Below the pieces are notes generated by a model. That model worked only from the letters and a program-made list of their open reading frames with translations, ran no database searches and was not told where the DNA came from. DNA of 10,430 nt from Mageeibacillus sp. UBA5747 (GTDB lineage Bacteria; Bacillota; Clostridia; Saccharofermentanales; UBA5734): assembly GCA_002419145.1 (NCBI GenBank), contig DIFN01000004.1, forward strand, positions 1 through 10,430. The letters run 5' to 3'. Shown one piece after another: positions 1 to 7,845 of the stretch. The position numbers and the translations under genes were made by a program. The first letter of the stretch is position 1. The number at the start of each line of letters is the position of its first letter.

Positions 1-154
1 GCCGAAAAAAAGGCCGGGGTTGTTTTCTCAGTCGGATCCGAAGGTGACCCTCGGAAGACTACAACCGCAGGGGTTTCAAACGAATATCATATCTGACGGA
101 ATTTTCGACCCTGTTCCAAAATACGGTCCCCCTCGTCCCCCCTCGTTCGCCCTG
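1..154. other. Upstream non-coding stretch, no gene recognised
   Basis: I see no credible coding region here. A reverse-strand open frame (59-508) runs through the promoter and the riboswitch and resembles nothing I know. A short palindrome TCGGATCCGA lies at 32-41, and bases 38-54 can form a weak imperfect hairpin. Neither is followed by a T-run, so neither is called a terminator. The stretch probably separates the trp unit from a gene that ends outside the window. Confidence 0.5.
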
Positions 155-183
155 TTGACATTCGCCAGCAACGCGTCTAAGAT
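155..183 (+). promoter_or_regulatory. Sigma-70/SigA-type promoter of the trp operon
   Basis: A perfect -35 hexamer TTGACA (155-160) is followed after exactly 17 nt by TAAGAT (178-183), one mismatch from the TATAAT -10 consensus. Transcription would start near 190, just before the first conserved T-box element at 218. The position is what a housekeeping promoter driving a riboswitch-controlled operon needs. No operator or TRAP-type (GAG/UAG) repeat array was noticed, so control is probably at attenuation rather than initiation. The call rests on sequence match and position only. Confidence 0.75.
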
Positions 184-418
184 AAGGGTTAACTAAATCA
201 GCCATAAACCTGTGACTGAAGCGAGTACATCCGGATGGGTCATCCCAGAGAGTTGCCGATGGTGAGAGTGCAGCATGAGACGCCGGGTCGAATGGATTCA
301 GGAGGGCAGCCCGAAAGTTTACGAGTAGGCGCTGACGGGGACTCGGCCCGTTATCCGGCGAGTGCGCATGATGGTGCGTGAGCAGAGAGGGTCTTTCTAG
401 CAATTGAAAGGCCAATCC

Positions 419-451
419 GGGTGGTACCGCAGGAGTGGAAGCTCTTGTCCC
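419..451 (+). promoter_or_regulatory. T-box antiterminator helix
   Basis: The alternative fold to the terminator can be drawn base by base. Helix A1 pairs GGG (419-421) with CCC (449-451). The seven-base bulge UGGUACC (422-428) carries the tRNA-acceptor contact. Helix A2 pairs GCAGGAG (429-435) with CTCTTGT (442-448), including two G-U wobbles, around loop 436-441. Bases 442-450 are shared with the 5' arm of the terminator, so the two structures exclude each other. The fold is my own pairing, not a computed one. Confidence 0.88.
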
Positions 452-479
452 AGAGAGGACAAGGGTTTTTTTGTTTTTT
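442..479 (+). terminator. Intrinsic terminator/attenuator of the trp T-box
   Basis: A nine-pair stem (442-450 with 457-465, one G-U pair at 443-464) encloses the loop CAGAGA (451-456). It is followed at once by seven T residues (466-472), a G, and six more T residues (474-479). This is a classical Rho-independent terminator lying 42 bases before the trpD start codon. Its 5' arm is also the 3' arm of the antiterminator, which makes it conditional on tRNA-Trp charging. Confidence 0.93.
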
Positions 480-521
480 CCGGCCAAAAGGACGGCAAAA
501 CACCACACGAGGAGGTCCAGT

Positions 522-1556
522 ATGGGTCAGTTGAATCAAGTTATCCGGAAAATCAGCGAAGGCAAACATCTGAGCGAGGCTGAGGCTTTTGCAGCAGTTA
601 ACGAAATCATGAGCGGAGAGGCGCATCCGGTCGAAATCGCCGCCTTTTTGACCGGTCTGAGGGTCAAAGGAGAGACAGCACCGGAAATCACCGGGGCAGC
701 TCGTTCGATGCGTGATTTTGCGATCCGCATCCACCCTGCGGTCGATTTCCTGGTCGACCCAGTCGGCACCGGCGGTGACCAGACCGGTACAGTCAACATC
801 AGCTCGGCGGCAGCCCTTGTTGCTGCGGCCGCTGGCGCCAAAGTCGCCAAGCACGGCAATCGCTCCGTCTCGAGCAAATCTGGCAGTGCCGATTTTTATG
901 AAAAACTGGGCCTCGACATCACCCTGAGCCCGGCCGAGGTCCAATCCTGCATCGAAACCTACGGCTTCGGCTTCATGTTCGCCCCGACCTTCCATCCGGC
1001 GATGCGCTTTGCGGCTCCGGTCCGGCGTCAGCTCGGCATCCGCACGTTGTTCAACATCCTCGGTCCCCTCTCCAACCCAGCATCGGCTCAAGGCCATGTC
1101 ATCGGCGTTCATGATCCGGCGATCATGCCTTTCGTCGCCGAAACGCTCAAGGCGATCGGTGTCCAGCACGCCCTGATCGTCCATGGTAGCGACCGCACCG
1201 ACGAAATCACGATCAGCGGTGAAACCGCAGTCATCGAACTCAAGGACGGTCAGATCAAAGCCAGCGTGATCCGGCCGCAGGATTTCGGTCTGACCCCTTC
1301 CCCCCTCGAAACCATCAAAGGTGACAGCCCAGCTGACAATGTCCGGATCGTCGACGCTGCTTTCCACGGTGAACGCGGGCCGGTCCGTGATGTCATCCTG
1401 ATGAATGCTGCCGCGACGATTTACGTTGGCCAGCAAGCCAGCAGCTTGCAAGAAGGCTACGCCAAAGCCGCGGCAGCGATCGATTCCGGGGCAGTTGTGC
1501 GCTTGATCGAGCAACTGCGCACCGTGCGCCATCACGCTGAAGCGGTCGCCTTATGA
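522..1556 (+). CDS. trpD: Anthranilate phosphoribosyltransferase TrpD
   Basis: TrpD transfers phosphoribose from PRPP to anthranilate in the cytoplasm, the second step of tryptophan synthesis. The 344-residue product has the family's usual length. Motifs include the glycine-rich PRPP loop GTGGD (residues 82-86), KHGNRSVSSKSGSAD (110-124), the anthranilate-site stretch HPAMRFAAPVRRQLGIR (158-174) and the metal-binding acidic pair in DRTDEIT (D227/E228). The ATG at 522 is chosen because GGAGGT (511-516) lies six bases upstream. The frame stays open back to a GTG at 435, but that would place the start inside the terminator hairpin. The gene is not fused to trpG, and it heads the operon, where trpE normally stands. 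Its stop overlaps the trpC start (ATGA). Expression should follow the T-box directly. Confidence 0.97.
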   Translation: MGQLNQVIRKISEGKHLSEAEAFAAVNEIMSGEAHPVEIAAFLTGLRVKGETAPEITGAARSMRDFAIRIHPAVDFLVDPVGTGGDQTGTVNISSAAALVAAAAGAKVAKHGNRSVSSKSGSADFYEKLGLDITLSPAEVQSCIETYGFGFMFAPTFHPAMRFAAPVRRQLGIRTLFNILGPLSNPASAQGHVIGVHDPAIMPFVAETLKAIGVQHALIVHGSDRTDEITISGETAVIELKDGQIKASVIRPQDFGLTPSPLETIKGDSPADNVRIVDAAFHGERGPVRDVILMNAAATIYVGQQASSLQEGYAKAAAAIDSGAVVRLIEQLRTVRHHAEAVAL

Positions 1557-2392
1557 GTACGATCATGACCGACACCATTCTCGATCGCATCGTCGAACAA
1601 AAGCGTTTCCGTATCGAACAGCGCCAGAATGAGATTTCCTTGCCAGATTTGCGCCAGAAGGCCGAATCACTAGCCAAGCTTGCGCCGGGCTCAGAGCAAC
1701 CAGCCAACTTTGCCGCTGCCTTGCGCCAGCCGAAAAGCCTGGGCCTGATCGCTGAGATCAAACAGGCCTCGCCCTCCAAAGGCATCCTTACTCCCTATTT
1801 CCATCCAGTCAAGCAGGCATGCGCTTATGCCCAGGCGGAGGTTCAGGCCATCTCCGTCCTGACCGAGGAAGATTTTTTCCTCGGTTCGGACGAACATTTG
1901 CAGGCAATCCATGCGGCGGTCCACCAGCCAATCCTGCGCAAAGATTTCACCATCGACCCCTGCCAGATCTATGAAGCTCGTCTACTCGGCGCTTCGGCGA
2001 TTCTCCTGATTGTCGCGATCCTGTCAGACAGTCAGCTGCGCGAATTCATCAGCCTTGCCCATTCGCTGCGGCTCGATGTTCTGGTCGAGGTCCATACGCT
2101 GGAAGAACTGATGCGGGCTATTGATTGCGGCGCTCAGATCATCGGCATCAACAACCGCGACCTCAAGAGCTTCCATGTCGATCTCGGCGTGACCGAGCGC
2201 CTGGCTGGGATCATTCCTAATGACCGGACCGTTGTCTCCGAAAGCGGCATCGTCACAGCTCATGATATGGCCCGCGTCTACCGCGCCGGCGCTCATGCCG
2301 TCCTGGTCGGTGAGACCCTGATGCGCGCTGGAGGCAGCCCGGAGTCGGTCGCCGCCACCATTCGCCAGCTGTATGCGGAGATGCCAGGATGA
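1553..2392 (+). CDS. trpC: Indole-3-glycerol-phosphate synthase TrpC
   Basis: TrpC closes the indole ring: it converts 1-(2-carboxyphenylamino)-1-deoxyribulose 5-phosphate to indole-3-glycerol phosphate with loss of CO2 and water. The 279-residue product is a single TIM barrel, not fused to TrpF. Visible motifs are DRIVEQK near the N-terminus, AEIKQASPSKG (catalytic K70), RKDF (K130), LVEVHT (E179), IGINNRDL (around N201) and VSESGI (E230/S231), all matching the family active site. The start at 1553 is taken because it forms an ATGA overlap with the trpD stop, suggesting translational coupling. An ATG at 1565 (MTDTILDRI) is a plausible alternative, and neither has a strong Shine-Dalgarno site. 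The 3' end overlaps trpF in the same ATGA fashion. Confidence 0.96.
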   Translation: MSTIMTDTILDRIVEQKRFRIEQRQNEISLPDLRQKAESLAKLAPGSEQPANFAAALRQPKSLGLIAEIKQASPSKGILTPYFHPVKQACAYAQAEVQAISVLTEEDFFLGSDEHLQAIHAAVHQPILRKDFTIDPCQIYEARLLGASAILLIVAILSDSQLREFISLAHSLRLDVLVEVHTLEELMRAIDCGAQIIGINNRDLKSFHVDLGVTERLAGIIPNDRTVVSESGIVTAHDMARVYRAGAHAVLVGETLMRAGGSPESVAATIRQLYAEMPG

Positions 2393-3084
2393 CCCGGATC
2401 AAGTTCTGCGGTCTGCGCCGTCCTGAAGACATCGCGCTGGCCAATCAATTCCAACCGGACTACATCGGCCTGATTTTTGCGCCAGGCAAGCGCCAGATTT
2501 CGCCTGAGCAGGCTGCCAACCTGGTGGCCAAACTAGACTCCCGGATCAGGCCAGTCGGTGTTTTTGTCCATGAAACGATCGATCGGATCGTAGCAATCTC
2601 CGCTCAGGTCGGACTCGCTGCGGTACAATTACATGGAGACGAAGGCCCAGCTGAATGGGCGGCGTTGCGTCAAAAACTACCCTTCAGCACCGAAATCTGG
2701 CAGAAACTGGCCATCCCGCTCGATCCGGCTGAAGCCTCCCAGCGTGCCGAGGCCTTTGAACACACGCTGGCTGCTCTCGATCCCGGCACAGCTCGCCCGG
2801 ACGTCATTCTCCTCGACACCGAAGTTGGCGGCCAGTCCGGTGGCACCGGCCAGACCTTTCCCTGGCAGCAGCTTGCTGCCTTTGCCCGGCGCCATCCTGT
2901 CGCCTGCGCAGGCGGACTCAACCCTGGCACTGTTGCCGCAGCCATCGCGGCTCTGCACCCGTCCATAGTCGATTGCTCGAGCGGTATCGAGCGCAATCTG
3001 GAAAAACAAGCCGACCTCATGGATGCTTTTTGCAAAACAGTCCGAAAATTAAACAGCTTCGAAAACCAAACAGTGAGGAAATAA
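2389..3084 (+). CDS. trpF: Phosphoribosylanthranilate isomerase TrpF
   Basis: TrpF carries out the Amadori rearrangement of N-(5'-phosphoribosyl)anthranilate to the ribulose form used by TrpC. The 231-residue product is a small TIM barrel. It starts with IKFCGLR, which supplies the general base C7, and has YIGLIF, VGVFVH, VQLHGDE, and ILLDTEVGGQSGGTGQTFPW with the general acid D143. ACAGGLNP and the phosphate-binding VDCSSGIE (195-202) follow. The ATG at 2389 overlaps the trpC stop (ATGA), with GCGGAG about eight bases upstream. The last 15 or so residues (KTVRKLNSFENQTVRK) form a lysine-rich tail, AT-rich and internally repetitive at the DNA level, beyond the normal end of the barrel. A three-base gap separates it from trpB. 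Confidence 0.95.
   Translation: MTRIKFCGLRRPEDIALANQFQPDYIGLIFAPGKRQISPEQAANLVAKLDSRIRPVGVFVHETIDRIVAISAQVGLAAVQLHGDEGPAEWAALRQKLPFSTEIWQKLAIPLDPAEASQRAEAFEHTLAALDPGTARPDVILLDTEVGGQSGGTGQTFPWQQLAAFARRHPVACAGGLNPGTVAAAIAALHPSIVDCSSGIERNLEKQADLMDAFCKTVRKLNSFENQTVRK
3035..3073 (+). repeat. Three AAACAG units at 16-17 bp spacing in the trpF tail
   Basis: AAACAG occurs at 3035-3040, 3051-3056 and 3068-3073. The first two are followed by similar stretches (TCCGAAAATT and CTTCGAAAACC), so the unit looks like an imperfect 16-17 bp tandem repeat. It encodes the related KTVRK and QTVRK ends of TrpF and runs up to the trpB ribosome-binding site (GAGG, 3075-3078). The A-rich, weakly structured sequence could keep that site open. 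It may equally be a neutral tail expansion. Confidence 0.5.
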
Positions 3085-3087
3085 ACG

Positions 3088-4320
<1,233 letters not shown>

Positions 4321-4322
4321 CC

Positions 4323-5171
4323 ATGGCACGGACCAATCGCATTGAAATCACGCTGGCTCAGCTGGCCGAAAAAGGCCAAAGGGCCCTGATCCCTTTTATC
4401 GTGGCCGGAGACCCTGACCTCAAAACTTCCCTGGTCATCGCCCGCGCCCTGCTTGAAAACGGTGGCGACATCCTGGAAATCGGCGTCCCATTTTCCGATC
4501 CCAGCGCAGATGGTCCGACGATCATGGCCGCCGATGCCCGTGCGCTGGCCAATGGAGTATCAATCGTCGATGCCTTCCATCTGGTGCGCGACCTGAGGAC
4601 AGAGACCGACAAACCGATCCTGTTCCTGTTGTACTACAACACGATCGTCCAGATGGGCCTTGACCTGTTTTTCACCACCTGCCACGAGGTCGGCGTCGAC
4701 GGCGTGATCATCCCGGACTTGCCAGCCGAAGAGCAGGATGAGGCCGCCCCGATTGCCACCGCGCACGATGTAATCATCACGCGCATGGTCTCACCGTTGT
4801 CCGGAGATCGACTCCAGAATCTGGCCCGTACGGCCCGCGGTTTCCTGTATTGTGTGGCTGCCCTCGGTGTCACCGGCGAGCGCAGCGAATTAGCCGCTGA
4901 CCTGAGCCGTTTTGAACGGGCCACCCTGGCAGCCAGTCCGATCCCTCGTGCTCTTGGCTTTGGCATTTCCACCCCGGAACAAGTCCGCGAACTGGCTGCG
5001 GGCTGGGACGGCATTATTGTCGGCAGCGCGCTGGTCCGCCGAATCGGCGAAGGATCTGCCGAAGGTCTGGATGCCCATCAGCTGGCTAAGCGTCTGGGTG
5101 ACTATCTCGCATCGCTGCGCACAGCACTCGACGAGGGCACCGCGTCTGTCCAGTCTTCAGTCCAATCCTGA
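4323..5171 (+). CDS. trpA: Tryptophan synthase alpha subunit TrpA
   Basis: TrpA cleaves indole-3-glycerol phosphate to indole and glyceraldehyde 3-phosphate and passes indole to TrpB. From the ATG at 4323 the protein has 282 residues; an ATG two codons earlier (4317) would overlap the trpB stop but is too near the GGGAGG site. Motifs in order are ALIPFIVAGDPDL (21-33), LEIGVPFSDPSADGP (51-65) holding catalytic E52 and D63, GVDGVIIPDLPAEE, YCVAALGVTGER and the phosphate-binding GFGISTPEQV, then DGIIVGSALVRRI. The C-terminus ends in a short serine/glutamine repeat (SVQSSVQS) of no evident function. trpE follows after 14 bases containing its own GGAGG, so it is probably co-transcribed. Confidence 0.97.
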   Translation: MARTNRIEITLAQLAEKGQRALIPFIVAGDPDLKTSLVIARALLENGGDILEIGVPFSDPSADGPTIMAADARALANGVSIVDAFHLVRDLRTETDKPILFLLYYNTIVQMGLDLFFTTCHEVGVDGVIIPDLPAEEQDEAAPIATAHDVIITRMVSPLSGDRLQNLARTARGFLYCVAALGVTGERSELAADLSRFERATLAASPIPRALGFGISTPEQVRELAAGWDGIIVGSALVRRIGEGSAEGLDAHQLAKRLGDYLASLRTALDEGTASVQSSVQS

Positions 5172-5185
5172 TTTGGAGGCACCCC

Positions 5186-6691
5186 ATGGTTGAAAATCGC
5201 CTGCCCCTGTCACCAGACCGCGCCGCCTTTCTCGAGCTGGCCCGAACCTATCGCATCGTGCCGGTCTCGGTCCGTATGCCGGCAGATACGGTCACACCGA
5301 TCTCACTCTTCCAGCGTTTCGACGACCAGAAGCAGTCTTTTTTGCTGGAATCGGTTGTTGGCGGCGAGCGCTGGGCCCGGTTCTCGATCATGGGTCGTCG
5401 TCCGCTTCTGCGCCTGATGAGTCGCTCCCGCCAGGTCGATCTGGCCTATGGCGACCAGCCACTGGCTGCCGTCGATGCCCATTCCCCACTCGACCTGATC
5501 CGTGACCTGCTGAAAAACCACGCTCTGCCGCCAGCGCCGGCTGAGGAAGGTTTCCGCTGTGGCCTGGTGGGTCATTTCAGTTATGATTTCATCCGCTATC
5601 TCGAGCTGCTGCCCGATGAGAACGAGGATACGCTGAATCTGCCTGATTGTGAGCTGATGGCCCCTGGCGAAGTTGTGCGCTACGACCATTTAAAAAACGA
5701 AATGACTCTGATCTGCAATGTCCTGGTCTCGGACGACGCAGAGCGCGATTACAGCCAAGCCTCCACCAGCCTGTTCGGCCTGATCAGCCAGCTGTTCGGA
5801 CCGCAGCCAGGCCATTTACCTGTTGCCCTGCCCCATGCCAGTCGCCGCTCGATGAAGCTCGATTTCATCTCCAATGTCAGTAAAGAGGATTTCCTGAACC
5901 AAGTGCGCCGGGCCAAGGATTACATCCGCGACGGCGATGTTTTCCAAGTCGTGCTCTCGCAGCGGTTCTCGGCAACCTACAAAGCCGATCCTTTTGCCAT
6001 CTATCGCGCGCTGCGCCATGTCAATCCGTCGCCTTATCTGTTTTTCGTCCGCCAGTCCAGCGCGATTCTGATTGGCGCCTCGCCAGAAATGCTCGTTCGA
6101 CTCTCTGGCAAGCGAATCGAAACCTGCCCGATCGCCGGCACGCGCCCGCGCGGCCAGACGGTGGAGCAGGATGACCAGCTCGCGTCCGACCTTTTGGCAG
6201 ACACCAAGGAGCTGGCTGAGCATGCCATGCTCGTCGACCTGGCTCGCAATGACGTCGGCCGGATCAGCCGTTTTGGCACCGTCGCCGTCCGCGATTTCTG
6301 CCATGTTGAGCGTTTTTCCCATGTCATGCACTTGGTCAGCGTCGTCGAAGGCGAGCTGTGCGAAGATCGTTTTGCGATCGACGTGCTTTCCGCCCTGCTG
6401 CCGGCTGGCACGCTCTCCGGTGCGCCTAAAATCCGCGCCATGGAGATCATCGACGAGCTCGAAACCCTGCGCCGCGGCCCCTATGGCGGCGCTGTCGGCT
6501 ATCTTGGCTTTGACGGCCTGCTCGATACCTGCATCACGATCCGCACTGCGGTTCTCGCCAACGGCAAGATTCACGTCCAGGCCGGGGCTGGCATCGTCGC
6601 CGACTCCGTCCCGGAAACCGAATACCAGGAGACCGTCAACAAGGCTATGGCCCTCTTTTCGGCTATCAATCAGGCAGGTGACTATCTATGA
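5186..6691 (+). CDS. trpE: Anthranilate synthase component I TrpE
   Basis: TrpE makes anthranilate from chorismate, using ammonia delivered by TrpG; it is the committed, feedback-controlled step. The 501-residue protein has the N-terminal tryptophan-binding motif LLES (53-56), so allosteric inhibition by Trp is likely. The chorismate-binding domain shows CPIAGTRPRG (314-323), AEHAMLVDLARNDVGRI, HVMHLVS, GTLSGAPKIRAMEII (from G408), RRGPYGGAVGYLGFDG and VQAGAGIVADSVPETEY near the C-terminus. The LLES site and context favour TrpE over PabB. The ATG at 5186 has GGAGG (5175-5179) six bases upstream. It stands sixth, after trpA, instead of first as in the common trpEGDCFBA order. Its stop overlaps trpG (ATGA), fitting equimolar synthesis of the two subunits. 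Confidence 0.97.
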   Translation: MVENRLPLSPDRAAFLELARTYRIVPVSVRMPADTVTPISLFQRFDDQKQSFLLESVVGGERWARFSIMGRRPLLRLMSRSRQVDLAYGDQPLAAVDAHSPLDLIRDLLKNHALPPAPAEEGFRCGLVGHFSYDFIRYLELLPDENEDTLNLPDCELMAPGEVVRYDHLKNEMTLICNVLVSDDAERDYSQASTSLFGLISQLFGPQPGHLPVALPHASRRSMKLDFISNVSKEDFLNQVRRAKDYIRDGDVFQVVLSQRFSATYKADPFAIYRALRHVNPSPYLFFVRQSSAILIGASPEMLVRLSGKRIETCPIAGTRPRGQTVEQDDQLASDLLADTKELAEHAMLVDLARNDVGRISRFGTVAVRDFCHVERFSHVMHLVSVVEGELCEDRFAIDVLSALLPAGTLSGAPKIRAMEIIDELETLRRGPYGGAVGYLGFDGLLDTCITIRTAVLANGKIHVQAGAGIVADSVPETEYQETVNKAMALFSAINQAGDYL

Positions 6692-7257
6692 TTCTCTTGC
6701 TCGATAATTTCGACTCGTTCACCTATAACATCTACCAGATGGTCGGCGAGTTCCACCCCGACCTCGAGGTCTACCGCAACAATGTCCTGACCCTCGCAGA
6801 CATCGAGACGATGAATCCTTCGCACATCATCCTCTCCCCCGGGCCTGGTTACCCTGCCGACGCGGGGATCATGTCTGCCGTGATCCGCTATTTTTCCGGT
6901 AGAATCCCCCTGCTCGGTATTTGCCTCGGCCACCAGGGAATCGGCGAAGCCTTCGGCGCCCGGATCGTCCACGCCCCTGTCCCCGTTCACGGCAAACGCT
7001 CCACCATCGAGCTCGACCGCAGCTGCCTGATGTTTGCCGATTTGCCCGCGCGGATCGAAGTCGGCCGCTACCATTCGCTGATGGTCGATCCTGAGACCCT
7101 GCCCGACTGCCTCACAGTTACCGCCACAAGCGAAGACGGCCTGATCATGGCTCTCCAGCACAAGACCCTGCCCGTCTTCGGACTGCAATTCCATCCCGAA
7201 TCAATCCTCACCGATGAAGGATCGAAGATGCTGCACGCCTTTGTCGAGAAAACATGA
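6688..7257 (+). CDS. trpG: Anthranilate synthase component II (glutamine amidotransferase) TrpG
   Basis: TrpG is the class I glutamine amidotransferase that releases ammonia for TrpE. The 189-residue protein has LLLDNFDSFTYN at its start, the oxyanion-strand LSPGPG (49-54), the nucleophile elbow GICLGHQ with C79, VGRYHSL (125-131) and the catalytic H169 and E171 in FHPES. The triad is complete. The ATG overlaps the trpE stop, with AGGTG (6676-6680) seven bases upstream. Proteins of this type can also serve folate synthesis as PabA; no pabB or pabC is present here, so any double role is untested. It is the last biosynthetic gene of the operon. An rlmH-like frame starts 19 bases further on without an intervening terminator. 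Confidence 0.97.
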   Translation: MILLLDNFDSFTYNIYQMVGEFHPDLEVYRNNVLTLADIETMNPSHIILSPGPGYPADAGIMSAVIRYFSGRIPLLGICLGHQGIGEAFGARIVHAPVPVHGKRSTIELDRSCLMFADLPARIEVGRYHSLMVDPETLPDCLTVTATSEDGLIMALQHKTLPVFGLQFHPESILTDEGSKMLHAFVEKT

Positions 7258-7276
7258 AAACAACCGGTCCCGGATT

Positions 7277-7708
7277 ATGCTGAAAGTCACCTTGCTCTTT
7301 GTCGGTAAAAAGATCGCCGCGCCTACGCTGGCCGGCCTGCAGGAATACAAAAAGCGCCTCTCCCAGAGCTGCCAGCTCGGCTGGAAAACCGGTGTCGAGC
7401 CCCCGGCATTGAGTGAAACAAGCGGCGGTGAAACCAGCCAGGCAGGCCAGATCCTGACCGTCCTCCTCGACCGCACCGGCCAATCCTACACCTCCCCCGA
7501 GCTCGCCCGCCAGATCCAGACCTGGATGACCAGCGGCACCAGCCAGCTGATGTTTTACATCGGTGTGCCGAATTTGGGACGGCGTCCCAAATTCGGCACA
7601 CTCTCGCTTTCGCCTGTGGCTCTAAGCTCGGACACTGCTGGTCTCCTCATGGCAGAACAAATTTACCGGGCGTTTCGGATCCTGGAGGGGAAGGCGTATC
7701 ATAAATAG
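7277..7708 (+). CDS. rlmH: Divergent RlmH-family SPOUT methyltransferase with altered SAM loop
   Basis: RlmH methylates N3 of pseudouridine 1915 (E. coli numbering) in helix 69 of 23S rRNA. This 143-residue frame has the family N-terminus (KVTLLFVGKK), EYKKRLSQ, the strand LTVLLDRTG, LMFYIG, LSLSP and the hallmark C-terminus AEQIYRAFRILEGKAYHK (126-143). It is shorter than the usual 155-160 residues. At residues 97-108, where the family has a GG-containing SAM loop, it reads VPNLGRRPKFGT, encoded by a perfect inverted repeat. Relative to the second copy at 7846-8292 this replaces 16 residues by 12. The ATG at 7277 is set by homology; no good ribosome-binding site precedes it. It may be a paralogue on its way to becoming a pseudogene, or one with a changed role. 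Family assignment is strong; activity is doubtful. Confidence 0.82.
   Translation: MLKVTLLFVGKKIAAPTLAGLQEYKKRLSQSCQLGWKTGVEPPALSETSGGETSQAGQILTVLLDRTGQSYTSPELARQIQTWMTSGTSQLMFYIGVPNLGRRPKFGTLSLSPVALSSDTAGLLMAEQIYRAFRILEGKAYHK
7564..7600. repeat. Perfect 17-bp inverted repeat inside the rlmH-like gene
   Basis: The arms are TGTGCCGAATTTGGGAC (7564-7580) and its exact complement (7584-7600), separated by GGC. If G7581 pairs with C7583, the arm grows to 18 bp with a one-base loop. It sits in frame and encodes residues 97-108 of the RlmH-like protein, in place of the SAM loop. No T-run follows on either strand, so it is a poor intrinsic terminator. I found no second copy in the window. Candidates are a REP-like or MITE-like element, an in-frame palindromic insert of the kind known from Rickettsia, or a template-switch mutation. 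Confidence 0.93.
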
Positions 7709-7845
7709 GTGTGGCTGCAATCAATGGCCGCAACAGGACGGGGTTCCTTGCTGGTCTCGATGTCCATCCATCGCTCCAGCGGCAAAATGGCAATCAGGCC
7801 GAGCCCGCCTTCTCCTTCTCCTTCTCCATCTCGCCTTCATACCGC
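7709..7845. other. Convergent intergenic region between the two rlmH genes
   Basis: This 137-base gap separates the stop codons of two converging units. I see no hairpin-plus-T-run terminator on either strand. The best stem noted is a five-pair GCTGG/CCAGC with a long loop. It contains the CCTTCT tandem repeat (7808-7827). On the minus strand it also holds a short open frame continuing rlmH in another phase, with its stop at 7796-7794. Confidence 0.6.
7808..7827. repeat. CCTTCT hexamer tandem repeat (3.3 copies)
   Basis: CCTTCT is repeated three times plus CC, and degenerate similar sequence (ATCTCGCCTTC) continues to about 7838. On the minus strand it reads (AGAAGG)n and would encode alternating Glu/Lys if the preceding rlmH were read in a shifted frame. 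A six-base unit keeps the frame when its number changes. It lies just beyond the truncated end of the minus-strand rlmH. Confidence 0.8.

Larger units (their letters stand above)
191..479 (+). promoter_or_regulatory. Tryptophan T-box riboswitch leader (tRNA-Trp sensing)
   Basis: This is a full-length T-box leader that reads the charging state of tRNA-Trp and decides whether transcription continues into trpD. Conserved elements appear in the expected order: GAAGCGAGTA at the base of Stem I (218-227), AGAGAG (247-252), the distal GGTGAGAG (261-268), and the specifier loop GAATGGA (290-296) with the Trp codon TGG at 293-295. Then come the Stem II/IIA-B region with AGTAGG (324-329) and GACGGG/CCCGTTA (334-339, 347-353). 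Stem III is an 8-bp helix (390-397 with 406-413). The 14-nt T-box region GGGTGGTACCGC spans 419-430. When uncharged tRNA-Trp binds, its anticodon pairs with TGG and its NCCA end pairs with the UGGU bulge (422-425), stabilising the antiterminator. Charged tRNA leaves the terminator to form. The 5' boundary is inferred from the promoter. Confidence 0.95.

Noticed and set aside
59..508. Reverse-strand open frame over the leader region
   Set aside because: It runs through the promoter, T-box and terminator, whose conserved structure explains the sequence better; no recognisable protein features.
435..521. Upstream GTG start extending TrpD by 29 residues
   Set aside because: The extension would translate the antiterminator and terminator stem and the T-run; the ATG at 522 has a strong ribosome-binding site and gives the normal TrpD N-terminus.
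351..1535. Long reverse-strand open frame (394 codons) opposite trpD
   Set aside because: It lies wholly antisense to a clear trpD and the leader, resembles no protein I know, and is the usual shadow produced by GC-rich codon use.
5172..5185. Separate promoter for trpEG between trpA and trpE
   Set aside because: Only 14 bases separate the genes and they hold just a ribosome-binding site; no -35/-10 pair was recognised at the end of trpA.
5816..6574. Reverse-strand open frame of 252 codons opposite trpE
   Set aside because: Antisense shadow of the conserved chorismate-binding domain; no motif of its own.
7564..7600. Palindrome as ordinary Rho-independent terminator of the trp operon
   Set aside because: It lies inside an open reading frame and is followed by CTCTCGCTTTCG rather than a T-run on the plus strand; on the minus strand also no T-run.
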